Made by a program: the position numbers and the translations under genes. Shown here in pieces: positions 20,601 through 27,231 of a stretch of 27,231 bases of DNA (positions are counted from its first letter, which is position 1; each line of letters starts with the position of its first letter). The stretch is from a virus, in the IMG/VR virus record IMGVR_UViG_3300017969_000104, positions 1-27,231 of that record. One strand, written 5' to 3'. Below the pieces are notes generated by a model, which ran no database searches, was not told where the DNA came from, and saw only the letters and a program-made list of their open reading frames with translations.

Positions 20601-22421
20601 GAAAAAGGAATACTAGAACTATCAGAAGTCTCTCCATTAGTAGCTAGACAATTAGCATCAGTAGGACCTGAAGCAATGAATGTTCTTAATGACTTTTTAG
20701 CAGCACCTATGATGGCAGGTTCATTAGAAGAGCAACTATCTAAAGTTGTGGGACCTGAACTTGCTCAACAAGCTGCCAAGATGATTAAAGATAATAAAAA
20801 TGAATTTGAAGAAGCTGGTGAAGACTTAGGAGATGGAATAGTAAAAGGTGTTAAGGATAAAGCACCTGAATTAACTCAAACATTTACAGGCGTTATAGAC
20901 GATGCAATACAGGAGATACTATATAAATATGGAATCAAATCTCCATCTGAATGGACAAGAAAAAATATTGGACATGCTTTAATTGATGGAATAATTCTAG
21001 GTATTCACGATAGACAATCAATGCTAGCTAAAGAATCATCTAATGCATTAATGGGATTATTTAGTGGATATAGAGATGACTTAAGAATTTATACAGATTT
21101 CAAAGATGCACAAAGAGGTGTAATACAAGCGCAAAGAGCGGAGCTACAAACACAAATAGCCTTAAATTCTGCTCGTAGAGATGCTGCTTCTTTCAACGAC
21201 AGATATCTTAAAGGTCTAAAAGAAGTAGCAGAACTCGAAATAACAGGTAGAAAAGGTGTTATAACTCTTGATGAAGAAATTAGTTTACTTAGAAAAAAAA
21301 TATCTTTAGAAGATAAAATCAAGAAAGCAGGTGGTAATAAATCTGCTCAAGAACTACTAGAAATACAGAGAGCCGAAGAAAATATACAAGACTTACGTGC
21401 TATGGGTGCTAAAGGAGTTATCAGTAATCTCGAGCTTCAAGCGGCGGAAGAAAGATTAGCAGCTTTGAAAGGTGAAGACATAACAGAAGATGAAAGAAAA
21501 TTAGCAATTTTAGAATTGACTGCTACCGAAAGAGATTTAACTAAAGCAAGAGAAGAAGCTTTAGAAACAGATGATGCCTTGATTAGCGCAAGACAGAAAG
21601 TAATAGACTTAGAAAATGAAAAACTATTACTTGATAGCAACTTGAAAATATCAGAAGATAATATGGCTTCCGCAAAAGAAAGAACAGTAGATGCACAACT
21701 TAAATACAATGAGGCACTAGCTACTCTTAATCAAGAAATAGCTTACGACGGAGAGTTTTTAAATAATCTATCCAATATTGAAACTATGTATGGTGGTATA
21801 TCTGGTGCTGTAAATGAAGTTATAGCAGCACAAAACACATTATTAACAACCGTTCTTTCAACTACCCCACAAATTAAAGAAGCACTAGCTGAGACTCTTG
21901 GACAACTCAAAGGTGGTGTTATGGAAATGGGTATATACATGGCTACCTTAACTAACTTTATGGGTTCAGGAGAATACAATACTTTCATGAATGCCTTAAG
22001 TGACCAATCAGGTAAATCAACTACAGCAGGTACTTTTGACTCTGGAACTTTCCAAAATTTTCATACAAACTTTAGAGACTATTTCAATTCACTTATGCCC
22101 ACAGAACCATTTGTTCTACCTGATTATGGTATGGGTGGAAGGGTTAAGAAATATAAATATGGTGGTCGTGGAGACCCAATGACTCGTGCTCTTGTTGGTG
22201 AGTATGGACCAGAAGAAGTGAAGTTTATTCCTGGAAATGGATTTATGGTAAAACCTTTAGGTACTGGAAAATCTGGTACAGTAGTAAATAACTTAAATGT
22301 AAATGTTACTGGAGTTCCTTCAGACCCAATATCTGCAAGAAAGGCGGCGGTTCAAATTAGTAAAGCACTAAAGAAGTTAGATAAAGAGGGTTCATCTGGT
22401 ACAGGTCTTAGGAGAAATTAG
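17658..22421 (+). CDS. Tape measure protein, 1587 aa
   Basis: The longest gene of the window, preceded by AAAGG. Residues 48-73 are a hydrophobic ATATAILPLGAALAGAFAFGG segment. Residues 75-350 fit the TP901/PhageMin core (FEEQFAAVKKTLDVSAEG; LAKFTPASIAELTQIAAVGGQ; TNLSAEQAALSLARLQKITG). A second hydrophobic stretch lies at about 594-634. The YGIKSPSEWTRKNIG motif near 1090 is typical of tape measures. Residues of about 1130-1380 form long coiled coils rich in Glu, Lys, Leu and Ala. Near the C-terminus comes a glycine-rich GRVKKYKYGGRG. Using the rule of about 1.5 Angstrom per residue, the tail could be near 240 nm, less if processed (inference). Its stop overlaps the Dit start by one base. 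Confidence 0.95.
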   Translation: MANTAGIIDIKLRAGFDKGAMNGAVREVGRNMQMMTNRIKEAQKGVQLATATAILPLGAALAGAFAFGGAAAVRFEEQFAAVKKTLDVSAEGAAAEKQFKNIALQLRNLAKFTPASIAELTQIAAVGGQLGISADEIVKFTDTIQKLTVATNLSAEQAALSLARLQKITGLASGDIDNLASVIVKLGNNFATTESEIITAATQIATATAGTATEFNNAATDALAFATALRAVGQPAQAGATAIIRLTQVVDRLVSIGGADLETVAATAGMTSEAFQELSAIDPALGLTKFIEGLGDIEKSGGDAIAILEQIGLGQIRTRRAIMALSRAEGDGGMGLLTEALGMANTEFAENTALLTEAERRYETVASQVKVLRNIVNEAGITFGEKFLPSINNVVQALANVLTSVTNFDKRVKGLRNIGIPLTALGATVYGVVTAFKAMTAGTLEYAAATNMARSGVTGLTDAQNAMLFQSQSKGMGGLMFNPMGGIKTGFAGQQDIQVPITRGPFAIGQAGEGLLKETVTVQSTRLSQSFLQTNEALKKLAKSAGTNRIQFLRQNLAFRDSGKFLENITNAIKNYNATSGQTILLTNQLRGGMMGLAQAARAVGVAIKGVGLAIGKALVFMGAFQLIFSAIERIGARRRSMDEFANNMNSLTESFIELEKSRTQLEALGNLRENLIGDGADAKTIEAVEEKIESLSKSVRGMQAAFKLSAGANLETLVFGQKGGKGLENRLENVADDFGLDKDELEKQIFGGLSELVTDVASGKKTTVGDLIESVLSTDFGDEEINRALTNIEESFGLLKAMQSGATVPFLTGDIDIDAGQIDEVNSILRLYKDVFDIVLDDKIMNLADSDIIKDSAILLQGKAKFLNDVQELLITRGAITEAQKIDATNAQNFERAQALVMRNLAEETGTVEEVMGDMNEEFMNSEIAIQSLSEAIDESLSQSLENAINGMQQLPEAARITAIEFSKNLVENLKIQEQFEKGILELSEVSPLVARQLASVGPEAMNVLNDFLAAPMMAGSLEEQLSKVVGPELAQQAAKMIKDNKNEFEEAGEDLGDGIVKGVKDKAPELTQTFTGVIDDAIQEILYKYGIKSPSEWTRKNIGHALIDGIILGIHDRQSMLAKESSNALMGLFSGYRDDLRIYTDFKDAQRGVIQAQRAELQTQIALNSARRDAASFNDRYLKGLKEVAELEITGRKGVITLDEEISLLRKKISLEDKIKKAGGNKSAQELLEIQRAEENIQDLRAMGAKGVISNLELQAAEERLAALKGEDITEDERKLAILELTATERDLTKAREEALETDDALISARQKVIDLENEKLLLDSNLKISEDNMASAKERTVDAQLKYNEALATLNQEIAYDGEFLNNLSNIETMYGGISGAVNEVIAAQNTLLTTVLSTTPQIKEALAETLGQLKGGVMEMGIYMATLTNFMGSGEYNTFMNALSDQSGKSTTAGTFDSGTFQNFHTNFRDYFNSLMPTEPFVLPDYGMGGRVKKYKYGGRGDPMTRALVGEYGPEEVKFIPGNGFMVKPLGTGKSGTVVNNLNVNVTGVPSDPISARKAAVQISKALKKLDKEGSSGTGLRRN

Positions 22422-23695
22422 TGGCACATCAAGTTCACATAGGTAGATTAGATATCACTTCTCCTGCATCATTAGATTTTTCTGGTGGTGGTGGAGATAG
22501 GCAATTAAGAATACAAGGAAAGATTGCTGAAACAGATTTAGACACAGTCAAATATATTAGAGATGAATTAGTTTCTATGGCACAAGCTGGAGTATATGTT
22601 CCTTTTAGATACGATGGAGATTCTACTTTTGACGGATATGTTTACTTAACTGATAGCTCAGTAGATATTGCAAGGTATTCAATGGGTGGATTTAATTACT
22701 CATTAGATATGGAATACTTAGGAAAGGTAGGTGAAGTTGTAAAAGAGTCTGTGTTAACAGGAAAGCTATTAGATAATGCGCATTCTATTACATCTACATC
22801 ACAACAGTTTCATAGTCCACCAGGAAATCATTACAACTACTTTCACCAAAGTAACCCAACAGATGGCACTAGAGTTGCTGGAGATTTAACTACAACTACT
22901 GCTAGCGATACAGTTACAATGAGAATAAAAAGAGATAATAATCTTAGAGGAAGTAATGCACAGTTTCATGTTGACCCAGCAGACTTTTATAAAGGCTCTG
23001 TCAGGATAACTACTGACTCTCAAGTAAGAAATGGCTTAGCATCTCCTAATGTGTCAGCTGGTGCAATACTTGAAAATGGAATTGTTAAAATTAGAGTTGG
23101 CTCAAATACTACACAATCAAGAATTGTTTCTTATTTGTGGGATACAACTAGCTATGGTAGTGAAACAGAGTGGGCAATACACAGAGGAACACCATCTGGT
23201 TCTAATCAGCTAGCTACTGAATTTAGAGGTTGGAAAACTATACAAATATTAAGAAATACTCCAGAGCTTGGAATTATTAGATTAACTTCTCACTATCAAG
23301 CTAGTGGTCAAGATAGACTTACATTAGACATTTCTTTAAGAAGAGGTGCTCACCATGCTTCATTGATATTAAATCAATCACCTATAAGTTCAAGATTAAA
23401 TATAAGTTTAAGTGAAGACCCTTCATCTGATGCAGACACTGCAACAGGTTATATAAAAGCAGGTGCAGTTGATGATGATGGTAACAAATGGTTACTTGGT
23501 TCACCTTCTTCATTTACAGAAGATTTAGTCAGAGGTTTAATTTATCCTACTTCTGGTGGTACACAGTTAAAAGCTTTTATAGGATATGAATTATATGAAT
23601 CAGACTTATCAGTGTTCTCACAAAATACAGGTGACAGCGTAAGAGACCAATACTTAGATAATGTATCTGAATACTGTAAGGTGGTGAAAGCATGA
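22421..23695 (+). CDS. Distal tail protein (Dit-like)
   Basis: Starts at GTG 22421, which overlaps the tape measure stop (TAGTG). The first 105 residues (QVHIGRLDI, then RQLRIQGKIAETDLDTVKYI, VPFRYDGDSTFDGYVYLTDSSV, GGFNYSLDMEYLG) are the beta-rich ring-forming part found in Dit proteins, which make a hexameric ring between tube and hub. The remaining roughly 320 residues are also beta-rich, with TVTMRIKRDNNLRG, LTLDISLRRGAHHASLILNQ and similar strands, suggesting an additional jelly-roll or carbohydrate-binding part. Length 424 is near the upper range for Dit. Its stop overlaps the hub start by four bases (ATGA). Confidence 0.75.
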   Translation: MAHQVHIGRLDITSPASLDFSGGGGDRQLRIQGKIAETDLDTVKYIRDELVSMAQAGVYVPFRYDGDSTFDGYVYLTDSSVDIARYSMGGFNYSLDMEYLGKVGEVVKESVLTGKLLDNAHSITSTSQQFHSPPGNHYNYFHQSNPTDGTRVAGDLTTTTASDTVTMRIKRDNNLRGSNAQFHVDPADFYKGSVRITTDSQVRNGLASPNVSAGAILENGIVKIRVGSNTTQSRIVSYLWDTTSYGSETEWAIHRGTPSGSNQLATEFRGWKTIQILRNTPELGIIRLTSHYQASGQDRLTLDISLRRGAHHASLILNQSPISSRLNISLSEDPSSDADTATGYIKAGAVDDDGNKWLLGSPSSFTEDLVRGLIYPTSGGTQLKAFIGYELYESDLSVFSQNTGDSVRDQYLDNVSEYCKVVKA

Positions 23696-24384
23696 GCGTA
23701 ACTGAAAAGTTGATGGCTCCTGGAGTCTTCAATGTATCTTTAGATATAAACCTTGTACCTAACTCTATTATAAATAGCATTGAACCGTGGGAACATGTGG
23801 TCATTATGCCAGCGAGAGTTTCAGAAGATGAGTTAGATGATTCTTCTATGCTTAGTAGTGCAGAGTATGTTGGTATTATTAATCAGCTTTCTATAGAGGA
23901 AGAAACAGTAGAAATAGAAGGTGCTGGTTTAGTTTCATACTTAGGTGATAACGATACTAGAGGATTGCCTGTGGCAGAGAAAGGTGGGTTATCAGCTAAA
24001 AGGTCTTATCAAGAAAAAACATTATCTTATGTTTTAGATAATGATACTGGTTCACCATTTGGATTACTTAGAGAAGGAACAGAAGGAAAGAAAAGAGCTA
24101 TTAGAGCGGGAACAATTACTAACCCTACCAAAGAAAACACAAAACTTTTAATGAACTTTGAAGGCATAGATGGTGCCACAACAACAACAGATGGTTCTGA
24201 TACAGATAATACATTTACATTTTTGGATAATGCCGAAATATCTACAGATGAAAGCAAATATGGAAGTAGCTCTCTATATCTATCTGGTGAATCAGACCAT
24301 GTATTAATTGATTACAAAGATGAATTAAATTTAGATGATAGAGATTTTACAATCGAATGGTGGGAGTATAGGTTAACTCCGTGA
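23692..24384 (+). CDS. Tail hub, N-terminal piece (Gp37-like) ending in the first half of a LamG domain
   Basis: Start in an ATGA overlap with the Dit gene, with AAGGTGG upstream. Residues 1-140 resemble the opening of siphoviral Gp37/hub proteins: FNVSLDINLVPNSIINSIEPWEHVVIM, then GIINQLSIEEETVEIEGAG. From about 148 the chain switches to a LamG-type sequence (KLLMNFEGIDG; KYGSSSLYLSGESDHVLIDY; DFTIEWWEYR) and stops at LTP with TGA followed directly by TAG. The second half of that LamG domain is found about 1.26 kb further on in the next ORF. The piece is too short to be a complete hub. Whether it works as a split subunit or is joined by a +1 frameshift is open. Confidence 0.75.
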   Translation: MSVTEKLMAPGVFNVSLDINLVPNSIINSIEPWEHVVIMPARVSEDELDDSSMLSSAEYVGIINQLSIEEETVEIEGAGLVSYLGDNDTRGLPVAEKGGLSAKRSYQEKTLSYVLDNDTGSPFGLLREGTEGKKRAIRAGTITNPTKENTKLLMNFEGIDGATTTTDGSDTDNTFTFLDNAEISTDESKYGSSSLYLSGESDHVLIDYKDELNLDDRDFTIEWWEYRLTP

Positions 24385-24388
24385 TAGT

Positions 24389-27231
24389 ATGCCACAATTT
24401 GATTTAACTAACGCAAGCTTATCTGCATCAGGTTTAACTAAAATAAAAGATGCTGAAAAGTTTATACCATTCGTATATGACGATGGCTATCCAATAATAT
24501 CTGTAACAGGTGTTGACTATGAAGATAATGATTCTAAACCACCTTCTGCTTCAACGAATTACATATCTGAATTTTACGGAAGAGTTCCTTATGAACCTGG
24601 TTTTCATACAAAGATAAGAGGAACATTAACGATTGGTTACGGTACAACCTTTGATGGTAAACCATTAAAAGATAATTTATATCATCAAGTTTACACAGAC
24701 GGTATAGACATTGGTGGAACTACATATACTTTTCCTGCTGAGTTTACAGAAGCACATGCTACAAACTCTACTGGTGGTTTCTTTAAAGACAGTGGAGGTA
24801 CTCAACAAACTGGTAAAGCAATAAGGATTAAATATACAGGTGATGATTCCTCTGATAGTAATATGGTATTCTCTGAATCTTTAGCTGAAGATTTACTTCA
24901 AGATAAATTAGCAGCATCTGTCGCAAAAGTTAAATCGGTGTTTAGTGGACATGAAGATTCATTTCCTTATGACACAACTTTAGCTCAACAACATTTTGAT
25001 ATGATGGTTAGTCTTTGCTTCCATCAAGGTACAGATAGTTTTGAATATTCATACTTTGTTTCTTTGTACAAGGATGTTGATGGAACTTCTGTAAGTGCTA
25101 TTGCAGACTTAACTGCTTATAATGACGCAGCATACGCAATAATGTGGTTAGCATCTGTTGGTTACGATGGAACGTATTACTGGGTTCAACCTCAAATAGA
25201 TAGAAGAAATAATGATATTGATGAACTAGTAGGAACAGACGCTTCAAGAACATTCCCTACTGGACTCAATCCTTTAAATGACCCAGACTGGTATCAAGGT
25301 GTAGAAATATCTACTGACTACTTTTCTGATATTAAAAACACTGACTTTGGTTTAGATGGTTCCTTAGGTGCATTTAATTCAAGTAAGAGAACTATAGTAA
25401 GTGAAGAAACATTAGATGCTATAACTCCTTCTGTTGATTTTCACACAGGACCATTGTCTGCTTTAAAGCAAGTTGATACTGGAATTGACTTTGCAGATAT
25501 TTATACAGGTAATAGGTCTATATACGATAGCGAACCAGGAAGTTCAACATTCTATCAGAACGACCCTCTGTATCAAAAATACTATTCAAAGTTTTGGCAA
25601 CCGAATGAAAAGTTTTATCATGGAAACCAAGTTTCAGCATCACCTAGAAGTGCAACAAAACATGGTGCAGTATTTGCAACTAATCCCGATGGACAAACTC
25701 CTGCATTCATATTAGGTCTGAATGAAGATGGAAGTGGAACTTCTAAAGTGTATATGCGTAGTACGCTCGGACAAAGCTCTATATCAAACAATGTTGATTC
25801 TGGTATATGGGATATTGCTGATGGTAAATCATTAGGAACGATTGACTATGGTCAATGGAATCACTTTGCAATTACTAGAAGTGGTAATGTATTTAGAACA
25901 TTTAAAAATGGAACTAAGGTTTCTCAATGGACATCTAACAAAGCTTTAACAAGAAATACTAGAGATGGAACTCTTAAATTTTCAATAGGTAGGTCACAGG
26001 GAGCTGATTACTTTTATGGATATATTGATGATTTTAGAATTACTAAAGGCTCTGCGTTATATACAGAGGATTTTACAGCACCTTCATCAACACTAAGTAC
26101 AACAAGTACTACTGGTCTTTATAATGGCGACCATTATGTTGAGTCTGTTTATTCTGCAATAAATAAAGTATCAGAACAATTAGGTACAGAATATAGAATA
26201 AATACTGATGCCACATTAGATGCTGGCCTTAAAGAAGTATTATTTCAAGGACATGGTTCAGATGAACCACCTGCAATTATAGTTAGAGACACATCAGGTG
26301 AAGACCCAGCAATAGTTGGTTTAATACCTGAATCTATTACATCTACATTCGATGCGGAAGACTATGTTTCTGGTGTAGAGTTATTAACACAAGCTGAAGG
26401 TTCTTCTCAATCAGCAGACCACGCAGAAGCTTTTGATGAAAATACACCTTACAGAGATTTATATGGTGCTCCTTTAGAGAGGGTACAGTTCATAGGTGAG
26501 AACGACATACCTAATGTGCAAAGACAATCTAGAGCACAAGCTTATCTCAATGAACTAAAGAAAATTAAAAAGACTTTAAGTTTATCACTTGAACAATACG
26601 AGATTCAAGGTGACTTCAATATTGGTGACATGATATATGTCTATGACCCAGAGATTAAGTTTGAAGATACAGAAGCAAAAAGAATAGAAGATGGTAGAAG
26701 TTCTTTACATGAAGTTGCATATCGTGGTCAAATCATCAATCCTGAGAAAATAAGAATAACTGGTATTACATGGCCTGTTAAAGATGGATATGGAGTTTAT
26801 CTAAGAAAAGTAAGAACTACTGCACCTTATAGAGTTGAATATATTGACTTAACAGATTATGTATCTTGGGAATCAGGAAACACACAGCTAGACATTGGTG
26901 ACTTAGACAAACGATTAGGAGAAGATTTAAGATTTAGTTCTGCTGTTACAGGTATTACTACTGGCAACAGACAATATGCACCACTTAGACCTAAGCATCC
27001 TGACACAGGAGTTGAAGGAGATTTAAAACTTACATCTGCAACACTTCAAGATGCACAAGGTCGAGACAATGCAATAATATTTGTTGAATGGGAAGAACCA
27101 ACGTACGATAATGGGACTCCTATACAAAATGGTTTACAGTATCAAATTCAATGGAAACCTACTAATAGTTCTGGTGAATACCAGTCTTCATTTGTTAACT
27201 GGAATACAGATAACAACTTTACAATAGAAGG
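24389..27231 (+). CDS. Tail hub, C-terminal piece with N-terminal GH24 lysozyme, LamG half and FN3 domain (3' truncated by window edge)
   Basis: Open without a stop from ATG 24389 to the end of the window (947 codons). Residues 10-260 look like a GH24 muramidase: GLTKIKDAEKF with catalytic E23, the LTIGYGTT turn (80-87), the AQQHFDMMVSLCFHQG helix (199-214) and RRNNDIDELVG near the end. It would cut the MurNAc-GlcNAc bond. Residues 280-420 are unassigned. Residues 420-570 are the second half of a LamG fold (KHGAVFATNPDG, WNHFAITRSGNVFRTFKNG, GYIDDFRITKGS, YTEDFTAPS). From about 578 the tail-hub pattern resumes (DHYVESVYSAINKVSEQLG, GDFNIGDMIYVYDPE, GITWPVKDG). From about 878 an FN3 domain begins. 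The ATG is 4 bases after the previous stop and has no clear ribosome-binding site. Confidence 0.85.
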   Translation, partial: MPQFDLTNASLSASGLTKIKDAEKFIPFVYDDGYPIISVTGVDYEDNDSKPPSASTNYISEFYGRVPYEPGFHTKIRGTLTIGYGTTFDGKPLKDNLYHQVYTDGIDIGGTTYTFPAEFTEAHATNSTGGFFKDSGGTQQTGKAIRIKYTGDDSSDSNMVFSESLAEDLLQDKLAASVAKVKSVFSGHEDSFPYDTTLAQQHFDMMVSLCFHQGTDSFEYSYFVSLYKDVDGTSVSAIADLTAYNDAAYAIMWLASVGYDGTYYWVQPQIDRRNNDIDELVGTDASRTFPTGLNPLNDPDWYQGVEISTDYFSDIKNTDFGLDGSLGAFNSSKRTIVSEETLDAITPSVDFHTGPLSALKQVDTGIDFADIYTGNRSIYDSEPGSSTFYQNDPLYQKYYSKFWQPNEKFYHGNQVSASPRSATKHGAVFATNPDGQTPAFILGLNEDGSGTSKVYMRSTLGQSSISNNVDSGIWDIADGKSLGTIDYGQWNHFAITRSGNVFRTFKNGTKVSQWTSNKALTRNTRDGTLKFSIGRSQGADYFYGYIDDFRITKGSALYTEDFTAPSSTLSTTSTTGLYNGDHYVESVYSAINKVSEQLGTEYRINTDATLDAGLKEVLFQGHGSDEPPAIIVRDTSGEDPAIVGLIPESITSTFDAEDYVSGVELLTQAEGSSQSADHAEAFDENTPYRDLYGAPLERVQFIGENDIPNVQRQSRAQAYLNELKKIKKTLSLSLEQYEIQGDFNIGDMIYVYDPEIKFEDTEAKRIEDGRSSLHEVAYRGQIINPEKIRITGITWPVKDGYGVYLRKVRTTAPYRVEYIDLTDYVSWESGNTQLDIGDLDKRLGEDLRFSSAVTGITTGNRQYAPLRPKHPDTGVEGDLKLTSATLQDAQGRDNAIIFVEWEEPTYDNGTPIQNGLQYQIQWKPTNSSGEYQSSFVNWNTDNNFTIE

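Noticed and set aside
24385-25640. Group I intron or other intervening element splitting the LamG domain
   Set aside because: The insert is coding almost from its first base and stays in frame with the LamG C half, leaving no room for a catalytic intron core, and no homing endonuclease motif is visible. Domain capture explains it better.
25473-25715. 80-codon + strand ORF near the tail tip
   Set aside because: Lies wholly within the long open hub/lysozyme frame, in another frame and without a ribosome-binding site.
1-27231. CRISPR arrays, IS elements, attachment sites, integrase
   Set aside because: No regularly spaced repeats, inverted-repeat-flanked transposase or recombinase motifs were seen in any frame.

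Overview
The window is a stretch of a tailed-phage genome, read entirely on the + strand. It covers the end of an early/accessory block and nearly all of a siphovirus head-and-tail module. The DNA is AT-rich, genes are packed with overlapping or adjacent stop/start codons, and no tRNA, rRNA, CRISPR, IS element or integrase is visible. The first reading frame encodes a WhiB-family iron-sulfur regulator (C-x22-C-x2-C-x5-C plus GIWGG). That family is restricted to Actinobacteria and their phages, so the host is most likely actinobacterial. The low GC content suggests a low-GC (for example marine Actinomarina-like) lineage rather than a high-GC soil genus; this last step is inference.

Layout. 1-1002: whiB-like gene (5' truncated), a small unknown protein and a DEDDh 3'-5' exonuclease, all overlapping. 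1003-2946: three genes that each seem to have their own transcription signals: an AIPR-like gene between a -35/-10 promoter and a strong hairpin terminator, then two small genes (unknown; FmdB-type zinc ribbon) with a -10 box directly before the ATG, as expected for leaderless mRNAs. 2948-10391: packaging and head genes: a basic terminase-adjacent protein, large terminase, a very long portal with extra C-terminal modules, a prohead protease with a long acidic scaffold-like tail, an HK97-fold major capsid protein, a strong hairpin and two micro-ORFs. 10408-15979: connector genes: unknown protein, Ad1-type adaptor, head closure, a 1255-residue giant in the neck-protein slot, and tail terminator. 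15988-27231: tail genes: small acidic protein, tail tube, the two tail-assembly chaperone frames linked by a -1 frameshift signal, a 1587-residue tape measure, a distal tail protein, and a tail hub split over two ORFs.

Functional logic. The large terminase packages DNA through the portal. The protease matures a prohead whose scaffold functions appear to be carried by the capsid N-terminal delta region and possibly by the protease acidic tail. Ad1, head closure, neck and terminator proteins join head to tail. The chaperone pair loads the tail tube onto the tape measure, and Dit plus hub form the tip. The hub carries a glycan-binding-type LamG fold and a GH24 muramidase, which suggests local wall digestion during DNA entry.

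The least ordinary parts are the hub (hub fold interrupted by LamG, LamG interrupted by GH24, with an ORF break at the inner junction), the chaperone frameshift site with a 9-bp perfect downstream pairing, the giant neck-slot protein, and the self-contained AIPR-like cassette. No gene-free stretch exceeds 300 bases; the longest, 2274-2407, holds the terminator and a -10-like element.
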